The position numbers and the translations under genes are program-made. From Kitasatospora sp. GAS204B (GTDB lineage Bacteria > Actinomycetota > Actinomycetes > Streptomycetales > Streptomycetaceae): DNA of 64,000 nt. The DNA is taken from assembly GCF_029892155.1 (NCBI RefSeq), contig NZ_JARZAG010000016.1:62001-126000 (forward strand), read 5' to 3'. The notes beneath the pieces are model-generated. The model worked only from the letters and a program-made list of their open reading frames with translations. It searched no databases and was not told the DNA's origin. Shown piece after piece: positions 8,340 to 18,728 of this stretch (its first letter is position 1; each line of letters begins with the position of its first letter).

Positions 8340-8955
8340 GGGCCGCGAGAAGAAGCGCCGCAAGCGGACCTGGGCTCTGGTGGTCGTGCTAGTGCTGGTA
8401 GCCCTGCTCGGCGGCGGTTGCTGGCTGATCAATGACCACCCGTCAGTCTCCGAGGCGGCTGCGCTGACTGCGCTCGATTCGGCGGTGGACGGCTCCCTCG
8501 GTGCCATCAATCCGCCGCTGTCCTCGGCCAGCGAGGGTTCTTACCACGCGAGCCCACATGCCTCGTACGGGTTCGACCTCAAACTGCACAAGACCGGTTA
8601 CGCGACCTACAGCCGCGAGCAGTTCGTGCTCACCAACATCGTGCCGGCCAAGTTCGCGGAATTCAGGGCTCAGGAGGAGAAGTACTGGAGAAGCCACGGG
8701 TACACCGACATCCACGCCAAGACGGAGACGACGATGGGCGGCGATCAGCAGCCCGTGTTGTCCGCCACGTCGCCCGCAGGCGCACAGATCACGGTGACCC
8801 TGGGGCATCCGAACCATGCCAGCGCTGATGTCATGGTCGGCGTGGACTGGGTGAAGTCCTCTTGGGACGAGGGGGACTTGCCGAACACGCGGCCGGCCGG
8901 GCCCACGGTCGGCGTCGGCTGGGGCGTGGTCGAGGACCCGTACTGGTCCCACTGA
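8332..8955 (+). CDS. membrane-anchored hypothetical protein of the DUF1023 operon
   Basis: 207 residues. A very basic N-terminus (REGREKKRRKR) is followed by one hydrophobic segment (about residues 13-35), then an extracytoplasmic domain of about 170 residues. The GCW at the end of the hydrophobic stretch resembles a weak lipobox but lacks the usual preceding residues. Its start overlaps the stop of the hydrolase gene by 8 bases, so it is the third gene of one operon. It may be a membrane partner, chaperone or self-protection protein for the exported hydrolase; that is positional inference. Confidence 0.75.
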   Translation: MREGREKKRRKRTWALVVVLVLVALLGGGCWLINDHPSVSEAAALTALDSAVDGSLGAINPPLSSASEGSYHASPHASYGFDLKLHKTGYATYSREQFVLTNIVPAKFAEFRAQEEKYWRSHGYTDIHAKTETTMGGDQQPVLSATSPAGAQITVTLGHPNHASADVMVGVDWVKSSWDEGDLPNTRPAGPTVGVGWGVVEDPYWSH

Positions 8956-8973
8956 CGACAGCCACGGCGCCGG

Positions 8974-9324
8974 TCAGTAGTCCTCGTGCTCGAAGACGTT
9001 CAGCCCCGCGCCCTCCAGGGCGAGGACGGTGAGGTGGGTGTCGGTGCCCGAGGTGTGCTCCTCGCCGGCTGACCAGAGGACGGCCGTGCCCGCGCTGATC
9101 GGGAGCCGCACGGCGTCCGGGCCGCTGATCCATCCCTCGCCGGCGATCACCAGGAAGAGTTGCTCGACCGGGGCGGGGTGGGTGCCGATGGTGCCGCCGG
9201 GGCCGATGCTCAGGCAGGTCAGGTGGTAGGACCCGGTCCCGACGGCGAGCCGGGTGGCGTAGGCCCCGGTGCTGGAGAAGCGGGCGATCAGGTGTTCGGC
9301 GCGGTCGATGGGGAGCAGGCGCAT
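8974..9324 (-). CDS. cupin-domain protein
   Basis: 116-residue single-domain cupin. It has the GTHPAPVEQLFLVIAGEG pattern of cupin motif 1 (one His and the downstream Glu/Gln) and motif 2 GTAVLWSAGEEHTS with the second metal-site His. Likely a small metal-binding beta-barrel protein of unknown substrate. The ATG at 9324 is chosen because GAGGAG lies 6 bases upstream; the frame stays open further upstream, but that stretch is not protein-like. It is convergent with the DUF1023 operon and 90 bases downstream of the YbjN gene. Confidence 0.8.
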   Translation of the reverse strand: MRLLPIDRAEHLIARFSSTGAYATRLAVGTGSYHLTCLSIGPGGTIGTHPAPVEQLFLVIAGEGWISGPDAVRLPISAGTAVLWSAGEEHTSGTDTHLTVLALEGAGLNVFEHEDY

Positions 9325-9413
9325 GGGTGGCTCCTCGGGCGGAGACGGGCCCGGCCCGGCCTGCTGGGAGAGCGGGCCGGGCCGGGAGGTGGTGCTGCGT
9401 GCGGGGTTCGGGC

Positions 9414-9974
9414 TCAGTCCTCGTCGCCCTCGGGGGCGTCCGTGTCGCCGTCGCCGTCGACCTCCTGCTGCAGGCCGAGCCGCTCGACCATCCACTGCTC
9501 GAAGCCCACGGCGGCCTGGGTCCAGTTGGCGGTGGTGGTGACGAAGTAGTCCAGGTTGACACCGTTGGCGATGATCATCTGCGACTCACCGATCAGCCGC
9601 ACCACGCCGTCCTCCTGGGTGTGCGTGTAGACCTTGGGCCACAGGGTCTCGCGGTTCCACTCGTCGATCAGGTCGAGGATCTCGGCCTTCTGCTCCAAGG
9701 GGTACGAGCGGTCGTAGAAGGAGCGGACCGCGAAGAGCTCCTTGTTGTCGCCGCGGAACATGTAGTAGACGCGGAAGCCCTCCCAGGGAGCGGTGAGGTC
9801 GCCCTCCTCGTCCACCACGTGCTTGAGCTGCATCTGGTCCAGCAGCTGCGTGACCAGCTCCTGGTTCGGGACCACGATCGGCGGGGGACCGGCCGGTCGA
9901 TCGCCAGGCTGCCCGCCCGGCTGGGACGGCTGGGGCGCGCCGAAGAACGGGATCGACGACGGGTCAACACTCAC
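9414..9974 (-). CDS. YbjN domain-containing protein
   Basis: 186-residue soluble protein of the YbjN/type III-chaperone-like superfamily. A Pro/Gly-rich N-terminal 35 residues precedes an alpha/beta domain with motifs RVYYMFRGDNKELFAVRS and LIDEWNRETLWPKVY, typical of the family. The C-terminal tail is strongly acidic (about 15 Asp/Glu). The GTG start at 9974 is preceded by GAAAGGGA. Members are common in actinomycetes; no enzymatic role is known. It lies downstream of clpB, on the same strand but beyond a terminator-like structure. Confidence 0.85.
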   Translation of the reverse strand: MSVDPSSIPFFGAPQPSQPGGQPGDRPAGPPPIVVPNQELVTQLLDQMQLKHVVDEEGDLTAPWEGFRVYYMFRGDNKELFAVRSFYDRSYPLEQKAEILDLIDEWNRETLWPKVYTHTQEDGVVRLIGESQMIIANGVNLDYFVTTTANWTQAAVGFEQWMVERLGLQQEVDGDGDTDAPEGDED

Positions 9975-10050
9975 GGGAGGTCCCTTTCACATGTGCACGA
10001 GGGTGGCTGGTGATCGGGGGCCGCCCTTCCATGTCTCCATCCTGCCTCAT

Positions 10051-10119
10051 CCCGGGCCTCGGGCACAGGCTGTCCTCGGCTCGCACCGAGGCCGTCGCCG
10101 GCTCGCGCCGAGGCCCGGG
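10051..10119 (-). terminator. branched inverted repeat downstream of clpB
   Basis: Outer 12-bp arms CCCGGGCCTCGG (10051-10062) and CCGAGGCCCGGG (10108-10119) are perfectly complementary and enclose an inner hairpin CCTCGG/CCGAGG (10074-10079 and 10086-10091). It lies between clpB and the YbjN gene, so a transcription terminator for clpB is the simplest reading. No T-tract. Confidence 0.6.
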
Positions 10120-10158
10120 ACGGGACAGCCCTGCGCGGCCGGTCCGCCGAGGACGCCG

Positions 10159-12759
<2,601 letters not shown>

Positions 12760-12842
12760 TGGTCGGTACTCCTCCTGTGCAGTCGGGCGGGTGTGTATTC
12801 AGGTTTGGCGCACGCCGCCATCAGTTCAGGCAAGGCAGCTAA

Positions 12843-12863
12843 GTTGAGTCTAGCGCGCTCAGG
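12843..12863 (-). promoter_or_regulatory. HAIR operator (HspR-binding site) of clpB
   Basis: GTTGAGT-N7-GCTCAGG matches the HAIR consensus CTTGAGT-N7-ACTCAAG at 11 of 14 arm positions. It sits in the clpB promoter region and overlaps the last codons of the LysR-type gene that ends at 12859. Confidence 0.85.
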
Positions 12864-13761
12864 TTTTCCGCGTAAAGGTGAGCAGGTCCCGAGCCGGCCC
12901 GGTCGGGCGGGTGCCGGCCGGCCAGACGGCGCGCAGCGGGCGGTGCAGGTCGAGGCCGGCCAGTGGCACCTCGACCAGGCGCCGGGTGGCCAGCTCGTCG
13001 GCCACCGCCAGCTCGCTCAGGCAGACCGGGCCCGAGCCGCTCATCGCGGCGGCCTTCAGCGCGGTGCTGGAGGCCAGTTCGAGCAGCGGGGTGGCACTGA
13101 CCCCGGCCGCGCCGAGCGCGCGGTCCAGCACCTCTCGGGTGCCGGAACCCAGCTCGCGCAGCACCAGCGGGGTGGCGGCCAGCTCGGCGGCGGTGACCGG
13201 GGTGCGGCGCCGGGCCCACGCGTGGGTGGGGGCCACCACGAGCACCAGCCGGTCGGCGCCGACCACCGCTCCGGTCAGGCCCCGCGGGGTGCGGCTGCCC
13301 TCGACGAAGCCGAGGTCCGCCTCGCCCGCCAGCAACTGCTCGGCCACCGCGGTGGAGTTGGCGGTCCGCAGGGTGACCGCGGTGGCCGGGCGGGCGGCCG
13401 CCAGCGCCAGCAGCCAGCCGGGCATCAGGTACTCGGCGACGGTCAGGCTGGCCACCACCCGCAGCCGGGCGTCGCGCCGCTCGCGCAGCGCGTCGATCGC
13501 CGCGTCCAGCGCCTCGGCGGCCTCCACCACGCGGCGGGCCCAGTCGACCACCAGCAGCCCGGCCGGGGTGGGCCGGGAGCCGCGCGGGGAGCGGTCCAGC
13601 AGGGCGACGCCGAGCTGCCGCTCCATGCCCTTGATCCGTGCGCTGGCGGCCGGCTGGCTGATGCCCAGCTCGGCGGCGGCCCGCCCGACGCTGCCGTGCC
13701 GGTCCACCGCGAGCAGCAGTTCCAGGGCGCTCAGCTCGGGGACTCGGGGAGAGAGAGCCAT
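12859..13761 (-). CDS. LysR-family transcriptional regulator
   Basis: 300 residues. N-terminal winged HTH: LSALELLLAVDRHGSV, then AAAELGISQPAASARIKGMERQLG (recognition-helix region about residues 30-50). The effector-binding domain follows (about 90-290). It is divergent from the TDT transporter gene, 70 bases apart, the standard arrangement in which a LysR regulator controls its divergent neighbour. A TATG-N4-CATA palindrome lies between them. The ATG at 13761 is the first in frame. Its stop overlaps the clpB HAIR element. The ligand is unknown; the neighbour suggests an anion such as sulfite or a C4-dicarboxylate. Confidence 0.9.
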   Translation of the reverse strand: MALSPRVPELSALELLLAVDRHGSVGRAAAELGISQPAASARIKGMERQLGVALLDRSPRGSRPTPAGLLVVDWARRVVEAAEALDAAIDALRERRDARLRVVASLTVAEYLMPGWLLALAAARPATAVTLRTANSTAVAEQLLAGEADLGFVEGSRTPRGLTGAVVGADRLVLVVAPTHAWARRRTPVTAAELAATPLVLRELGSGTREVLDRALGAAGVSATPLLELASSTALKAAAMSGSGPVCLSELAVADELATRRLVEVPLAGLDLHRPLRAVWPAGTRPTGPARDLLTFTRKT

Positions 13762-13770
13762 AGGGCCAGG

Positions 13771-13784
13771 TTATGTCCTCATAG
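13771..13784. promoter_or_regulatory. candidate LysR-type operator
   Basis: TATG-TCCT-CATA (13772-13783) is a perfect 4+4 palindrome and an A/T-rich island in the 70-base divergent region between the LysR gene and the transporter gene. Position and symmetry fit an LTTR box. Inference. Confidence 0.4.
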
Positions 13785-13831
13785 ATCGCGGACGGCTACC
13801 GGCGCACCCGGGGGCCGAACAGAGTGGAGCC

Positions 13832-14944
13832 ATGGCCACTCTCACCGCTCCCCGCCCCCTGCCAGCAGCCGCCGTCCGCCCCGGCTGGGACCTCGGGCAG
13901 CTCGGCCCGAACTGGTACGCCGCCGTGATGGGCACCGCGATCGTGGCCAACGGCGCGGTCGCGCTGCCCTACCGGGTGCCGGGTCAGCTGCTCTTCGCCG
14001 AGGCGGTCTGGGCGCTGGCGCTGGCCGCGCTGCTGGTCCTGCTGGCGGCCCGGCTGGTGCACCTGACCCGGCACCGGGCGGCGGCCCGCGAGCAGCTGCT
14101 GGAGAACCCGGCCACCGCCGTCTTCTACGGCTGCCCGCCGATGGCGCTGCTGGCGGTCGGCTTCGGCACGCTGGTGGTCGGCTCGCGGGTGATCGGCACC
14201 GGGCCCGCGGTGGCGCTGGACCTGCTGCTCTGGACGCTCGGCACCCTCTACGGGGTGCTGGTGGCCGCCGGCATCCCGTACCTGATGGTCACCCGGCACG
14301 AGCTGTCGGCGCTGCGGGCCAACCCGACCTGGCTGCTGCCGGTGGTCGCCCCGATGGTGTCGGCCGCGCTCGGCCCGGCGCTGCTGCCGCACCTGCCGGC
14401 CGCGCTGCGCCCGGGGCTCTTCTACGGCTGCTACGCGCTCTTCGGCGCCAGCCTGCTGGCCGTCCTGGTGCTGCTGCCGGTGGTCTTCGCCGGTCTGGTG
14501 CACAGCAAGCTGCCGACGGTCCTGCTGACCCCCTCGCTCTTCCTGGTGCTCGGGCCGCTCGGCCAGTCCACCACCGCGGTCGGCAACCTGGCCGACGCCG
14601 CGAACCCGGTGGCGCCGAAGCTGGCCACCGCGGCGCTCGGCTTCGCGGTGCTCTACGGGATCGCGATGATCGGCTTCGCGGTGCTCTGGCTGCTGATCGC
14701 GGCCACCGCCAACCTGCGTGCGCTGCGCCGCGAGCGGATGCCGTTCGCGATGACCTGGTGGGCCTTCACCTTCCCGGTCGGCACCTGCGTGACCGGCGCG
14801 GCCGGTCTGGCCCGGCACACCGGCTTCGCGGGCTTCGGCTGGCTGTCGGTCGGGCTGTTCGCGCTGCTGGTGGTGGCCTGGGCGGTGGCCGGAGTGCGGA
14901 CGGTGGTGGCGCTGACCGGCGGGCGGCTGCTGCGGGCGGCGTGA
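13832..14944 (+). CDS. TDT-family transporter (tellurite-resistance/dicarboxylate type)
   Basis: 370-residue polytopic membrane protein with about ten hydrophobic segments. The N-terminal LGPNWYAAVMGTAIVANG is the signature start of the TDT family (TehA, Mae1, Ssu1; channel-like exporters or importers of C4-dicarboxylates, sulfite or tellurite). VHSKLPTVLLTPSLFLVLGP and later FPVGTC also fit. The start is the ATG at 13832, since the upstream frame is antisense to the LysR gene. The divergent LysR-type gene is the probable regulator. The substrate cannot be read from sequence; sulfite or organic acid export is plausible. Confidence 0.85.
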   Translation: MATLTAPRPLPAAAVRPGWDLGQLGPNWYAAVMGTAIVANGAVALPYRVPGQLLFAEAVWALALAALLVLLAARLVHLTRHRAAAREQLLENPATAVFYGCPPMALLAVGFGTLVVGSRVIGTGPAVALDLLLWTLGTLYGVLVAAGIPYLMVTRHELSALRANPTWLLPVVAPMVSAALGPALLPHLPAALRPGLFYGCYALFGASLLAVLVLLPVVFAGLVHSKLPTVLLTPSLFLVLGPLGQSTTAVGNLADAANPVAPKLATAALGFAVLYGIAMIGFAVLWLLIAATANLRALRRERMPFAMTWWAFTFPVGTCVTGAAGLARHTGFAGFGWLSVGLFALLVVAWAVAGVRTVVALTGGRLLRAA

Positions 14945-15079
14945 CCGGCGGTCCGCGTGGATTCGCCGTGCCCGGTCCCGCAGTACCGGCCGGCCGCTGA
15001 CCCACCCTCAGCCCCCCTCACCCGTCCTCGCTTCCGCCGAATCCGGCTGGCAGTATGGCAGCGGACAGTCAACCCGAGG

Positions 15080-15097
15080 TGACGCACCGAAGCGTCA
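15080..15097. promoter_or_regulatory. palindrome upstream of first LuxR paralogue
   Basis: TGACGC-ACCGAA-GCGTCA is a perfect 6+6 inverted repeat with a 6-base spacer, 28 bases before the ATG at 15125. A regulator operator (perhaps autoregulation) is the likely reading. Confidence 0.5.
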
Positions 15098-15124
15098 GGG
15101 ATGGCCCGAGGGGGAGTGGTGGCG

Positions 15125-16138
15125 ATGTCACGGGTCGAGCCCGGCTGCCGGTCGGCCGATCTGGCGCTCGATCCGGCCGCCCGCGCGCTGTACCTCGCGG
15201 TGGTGGCCGAGGGCGGCTGGGTGAAGTCCGCCGAGGTCCGGCCGGCCGACGAGGCCGCGCTGACCCGCCTGCTGGACGTCGGCCTGGTCCGCGGCCTGCC
15301 CGGCGGCACCTTCTACTCCGCGGTGAGCCCGCGGGCCTTCCTCGGCCGGGCCGCCGGCCAGCTGCGCGACCGGGCGGTCGGCCTGCTGCGACAGGCCGAC
15401 GAGCTGCCCACCCTGCTGGACGAGTTGGCCCAGGCCTACGACACCGCGCCGCGCCGGATCGACCGCACCGGCGCGGTGGAGACGGTCCAGGACCGGGACA
15501 GCATCCGGCACCGGATCGCCCAGCTGGTCGCCGACACCGAGACCGAGATCCTCACCGCGCAGCCCGGCGGCGACCGCCCGCCGGACCACCTGGCCTGGGC
15601 GATGGCCCAGGACGTGCCGTTCCTGCGCGACGGCGGCGCGATGCGCACGCTCTACCAGCCGGTGGCCCGTACCGACCCGGCGACCAGCGCGTACGCCGCC
15701 GCCGTCACTCCGCACGGAGCGCGGATCCGGGTGCTGGACGAGGACTTCCAGCGGATGCTGATCTTCGACCGCACGGTGGCGGTGATCCCGGCCTCCGCCG
15801 ACATGGGCAGCGCCGCCTTCATCACCGACGCCACCGCGGTGGAGCTGCTGGTGGAGCTCTTCGAGCGGGACTGGCGGCGGGCCCAGCGGGTGGCCTGGGG
15901 CTCGGCGCACGCCGTCCCGGACGGCGGCGTGGTCGCCGACCGGATCGCCCGGCTGCTGGCCGGCGGCCTGAGCCGGCGCGGCATCGCGGGCCGGCTGGGC
16001 CTGAGCGAGCGCACCGTCGCGGCGCACATCGGCCGGCTGCGCCAGGAGTACGAGGCGGAGACGCTGTTCCAACTCGGCTGGCTGATGCGGGGCGCGGGCG
16101 AGCGGCGGCCGAACGGGCGGCCGATCGGGACGGGGTGA
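15125..16138 (+). CDS. LuxR-type regulator, paralogue 1 of 5
   Basis: 337 residues. N-terminal winged-helix-like region (ARALYLAVVAEGGWV..LLDVGLV, about 15-60) as in TrmB-like regulators; central alpha/beta domain with ILTAQPGGDR (about 145), TLYQPVARTD and a RVLDEDFQRMLIFDR segment; C-terminal LuxR/GerE HTH with GLSRRGIAGRLGLSERTVAAHIGRLRQ. All five paralogues share this layout and the invariant AQPGG motif. GGGGGAG lies 8 bases before the ATG at 15125, which makes it a better start than the ATG at 15101. It stands upstream of the DsrE-like gene. The signal is unknown. The architecture suggests binding of a ligand in the central domain rather than phosphorylation. Confidence 0.85.
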   Translation: MSRVEPGCRSADLALDPAARALYLAVVAEGGWVKSAEVRPADEAALTRLLDVGLVRGLPGGTFYSAVSPRAFLGRAAGQLRDRAVGLLRQADELPTLLDELAQAYDTAPRRIDRTGAVETVQDRDSIRHRIAQLVADTETEILTAQPGGDRPPDHLAWAMAQDVPFLRDGGAMRTLYQPVARTDPATSAYAAAVTPHGARIRVLDEDFQRMLIFDRTVAVIPASADMGSAAFITDATAVELLVELFERDWRRAQRVAWGSAHAVPDGGVVADRIARLLAGGLSRRGIAGRLGLSERTVAAHIGRLRQEYEAETLFQLGWLMRGAGERRPNGRPIGTG

Positions 16139-16194
16139 CGCGAGGCAGGGGAGTCGCACGCGTCCGGATGAGCCGGTCGGGGGGTGTGGGCGAG

Positions 16195-16220
16195 CTGCAC
16201 GATCACGCAGCTGCGGGAAC
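16195..16220. promoter_or_regulatory. 26-bp repeated element, copy 1
   Basis: CTGCACGATC..CTGCGGGAAC (26 bases) recurs at 16871-16896 with 22 identical positions. This copy lies in the intergenic region before the DsrE-like gene and contains an imperfect CTGC..GCAG dyad. Candidate operator. Confidence 0.45.
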
Positions 16221-16425
16221 GCGCACCGGTCGGCGCCTTGTCGCCTGCCCGCATGCTGGGCCAGCCTGAAGGTTGGACCCTTGGCTTCGATGCGCCGAAG
16301 TCGGGGGACCGCAAGCGGATCTGATGAGCGATCAGGGATCCGTCGGGGCGGCGAACGGGGGCTCCGCGCGGTGTGGTGCGCGGTGTCGGCCTCCCCATCG
16401 GGGCACGACGGGGAGGAAGTACGCG

Positions 16426-16758
16426 ATGTCCAGACGCTCGCACGTGCTGGTGGAGAGTCAGGCGGTCTGGGGAAAGCCCGGGGCCGGTCGCTTCCTGCGC
16501 GAGGCCGTCTCGCTGGCCGAGGCCGGTGATCGGGTGATCCTCTACCTGGTCGAGGACGGCGTCTTCGCCGCCGTCTCGGACGGCATCCCGGAACTCGCCC
16601 GGCTGGTCGAGCTGGGCTCCGAGGTCTGGGCCGACGACCATTCGCTCACCCACCGCGCGCTGGCGGCCACCCGGCTGTCGCCGTACGTCAGGGTGAAGGG
16701 CGCCGACGCCCTGGACGGCGCGGTCCGCGGTTCGAACGGGCGGGTCGCGCTGCACTGA
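16426..16758 (+). CDS. DsrE/DsrF-like small protein
   Basis: 110 residues. It has a Rossmann-like DsrE-type pattern: N-terminal SHVLVESQAVWG, GAGRFLREAVSLAEAGDRVILYLVEDGVF and a DDHSLTHRAL segment. Known DsrE/DsrF proteins act in sulfur relay through a conserved cysteine; no Cys is present in the second half here, so a sulfur-carrier role is doubtful. The ATG at 16426 has GGGAGGAAG 8 bases upstream. It lies between two LuxR paralogues and is preceded by a 26-bp element that recurs further downstream, so it may be a target of these regulators. Confidence 0.65.
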   Translation: MSRRSHVLVESQAVWGKPGAGRFLREAVSLAEAGDRVILYLVEDGVFAAVSDGIPELARLVELGSEVWADDHSLTHRALAATRLSPYVRVKGADALDGAVRGSNGRVALH

Positions 16759-16870
16759 GGCACCGCGTGCCGCGCACCTGATCACGGTGCGGGCCGGCAC
16801 CCGGGAGAGACCGAACGTTCTCTCATCGTCCCAGCTCAGCGGTGTGTGGACGGACTTTCCTGGCCCGATT

Positions 16871-16896
16871 CTGCACGTTCGTGCAGTTGCGGGAAC
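16871..16896. promoter_or_regulatory. 26-bp repeated element, copy 2
   Basis: CTGCACGTTCGTGCAG is a 7+7 palindrome with a TT centre, followed by TTGCGGGAAC. 22 of 26 bases match the copy at 16195-16220. An ideal ribosome site AAGGAG follows 3 bases later. Confidence 0.45.
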
Positions 16897-17441
16897 TTGA
16901 AGGAGAAACAACCTTGTTTGGAAGAGCGCGCGCTGTGAGGCTGTGAGCACGCCAAGCCGCCCGGGCAACCGCAGCCCGTCGGTGGTGTCTCGTCCGTCCT
17001 CCTCGCACAGGGGCAGAAGTATCTGAGCGGGGAACCGACGGGCGCCGGGTGGTCAGCCATATGTGGTGATGGCGACCGGGCCCGGTACCAGCGAGGCGTT
17101 GCTGCTCCGCCTCGCTGGAAGCACCTCGGATTTGGCGTCATGGAAGTGGATCCGCCCGGAGCACAGGAGACCGCGCGTCCCTGGCTCCGGGCCGGATCCG
17201 CTGCCCGAGGACCACCGGGCTGCCCCGCACGGGGGCGGGTAGCCCGGGACCACGGTCCCCGGGCCCTTTCGGTTACCCGGGCACCGTCGTGCCCCACTCC
17301 TGATGAGATGATGCGCACCGTGCGGTCGTTCGACCGCTGCCGGTCCAGCGCGCGGGAGGGACGGGGTGGCCGACGCGACGGCGCAGCCGCGGGACGCCGT
17401 GCCCGCGCCGAGCGTCGACGGCGCCTGCCGCGGTGTCGTCC

Positions 17442-17477
17442 CCCGCCGAGCTGCCAACTCCCGCCGAGCTGCCAACT
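17442..17477. repeat. 18-bp tandem duplication
   Basis: CCCGCCGAGCTGCCAACT occurs twice in perfect tandem, followed by a degenerate third unit. Just upstream of LuxR paralogue 2, in a region without supported coding function. Confidence 0.8.
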
Positions 17478-17622
17478 CCCGCCGCCCTGCCGGCGCCCGC
17501 CGCCCTGAGCGCCCCGCGCCGGTGGCCGACCGGATCGCCGCGCCGTGGAACCGGAACACCGTGCGGACCCTCTTCAGCATGGCCGGCCGTTGCGGACGGC
17601 GGCCGAGCCGGTGGACGACCAG

Positions 17623-17658
17623 CGGCAGGAGTGGCCCGAGCGGCAGGAGTGGCCCGAG
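17623..17658. repeat. 18-bp tandem duplication
   Basis: CGGCAGGAGTGGCCCGAG occurs twice in perfect tandem, 60 bases before the start of LuxR paralogue 2. The length keeps reading frame, so it could lie in an unrecognised small gene. Confidence 0.8.
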
Positions 17659-17717
17659 CAGCGCCGGCAGCATCAGCAGCACGGGCAGACGAACCACGAA
17701 CCGGGGGAGCGCGCGAG

Positions 17718-18728
17718 ATGACCGAGGCGGACGGATCGGCGGACGGTACCGGCGGCGCGGTGGCCGGCCCGCCGCTGCCCGGTGAGGCGGCGCGGGCGCT
17801 CTACCTGGCGATCCTCGGCGAGGGCGGCCGGCTCGCGATGGCCGAGGTCGGCTCCGCCGACCAGGCGTCGGTACGGGAACTGCTCGACCTCGGCCTGCTC
17901 ACCGCCGAGCCGGAACGGGGCGGCTACACCGCGGTGAACCCGCGTGCGGTCGGCGGCCGGCTCAGCGAGGAACTGCGCTCGGCCGGCACCCGACTGCTGG
18001 TCCAGGCCCAGGAGATGCCCGCCCTGCTGGAGGATCTCACCCGGGCCTACGACCTGACGCCCCGCAAGGTCGACCGCTCCGGCGAGGTGCGGCACCTGCA
18101 CGGTGCCGAGGAGATCCGGGTGCTGCTCGACCGGCTGGCCGCCGAGGGACGCGAGGAGGTCCTCTCCGCCCAGCCCGGCGGCCCCCTCCCCGCAAAGCTG
18201 GTGCGCGAGGCGATCAACCGCTGCGAGGTCTTCCTGGCCCGCGGCGGCGGCATCCGCGCGCTCTACGAGCCCGGCGCCCGCAGCGACGGCCCGACCATCA
18301 GCTACGTGCTGGCCGCCACCGAACTGGGCGTCCGGTTCCGGGTGCTGGGCGAGTCGTTCAAGCGGATGATCATCTTCGATCGCACCACCGCGGTGATCCC
18401 CGCCGGCCCGGACTACGCCAGCGCCGCGGTGGTCGAGGACCCGGCGGTGGTCGCCTTCCTGGTCGGCATGTTCGAACGCGACTGGCAGCGCGGCGAACCG
18501 GTCCAGTGGAGCACCGCGCCCGAGGCCGTCGGCCAGCCGGTCCACGCCCAGGTCGGCCGCCTGCTCTCGCAGGGCCTGACCCAGCGCATGGTCGCCACCC
18601 GCCTCGGCCTGAGCGAGCGCACCGTGGCCGGCCACATCTCCCGGCTGCGCGAGCTGTACGACGCCGAGACGCTGTTCCAGCTGGGCTGGCTGATGCGCGC
18701 GGCGGCCGGGGAGGGACGGCAGGCGTGA
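17718..18728 (+). CDS. LuxR-type regulator, paralogue 2 of 5
   Basis: 336 residues, same layout as the other four: winged-helix N-terminus (ARALYLAILGEGG), central domain with VLSAQPGGPLP and RVLGESFKRMIIFDR, C-terminal GerE-type HTH (GLTQRMVATRLGLSERTVAGHISRLRE). The ATG at 17718 has GGGGGAG 8 bases upstream; the frame is open further 5' but that part is repetitive Pro/Ala sequence and unlikely to be translated. Its stop overlaps the GTG of paralogue 3 (GTGA at 18725-18728). First gene of a three-paralogue operon, an unusual tandem arrangement for regulators. Confidence 0.87.
   Translation: MTEADGSADGTGGAVAGPPLPGEAARALYLAILGEGGRLAMAEVGSADQASVRELLDLGLLTAEPERGGYTAVNPRAVGGRLSEELRSAGTRLLVQAQEMPALLEDLTRAYDLTPRKVDRSGEVRHLHGAEEIRVLLDRLAAEGREEVLSAQPGGPLPAKLVREAINRCEVFLARGGGIRALYEPGARSDGPTISYVLAATELGVRFRVLGESFKRMIIFDRTTAVIPAGPDYASAAVVEDPAVVAFLVGMFERDWQRGEPVQWSTAPEAVGQPVHAQVGRLLSQGLTQRMVATRLGLSERTVAGHISRLRELYDAETLFQLGWLMRAAAGEGRQA

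Larger units (their letters stand above)
16759..17717. other. 960-base region without a clear gene, between LuxR paralogues 1 and 2
   Basis: No frame looks like a normal protein. It contains the second copy of the 26-bp element (16871-16896). Directly after it comes AAGGAG (16900-16905) and a possible 10-codon frame with TTG start (16914-16946), perhaps a leader peptide. Two 18-bp tandem duplications lie at 17442-17477 and 17623-17658. A GC-rich inverted repeat lies near 17240-17265. A hydrophilic frame ending at 17721 (encoding QEWPER twice) could be the end of a small protein, but I cannot support a start. Confidence 0.5.

Noticed and set aside
17053..17697. Minus-strand frame of 214 codons in the 960-base gap
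   Set aside because: Low-complexity Leu/Arg sequence produced by the tandem repeats; no ribosome site and no family resemblance.
17366..17785. Plus-strand frame with a fair ribosome site before a GTG
   Set aside because: The translation is Arg/Ala-rich and continues out of frame into LuxR paralogue 2; it does not look like a folded protein. Left as an open question in the region note.
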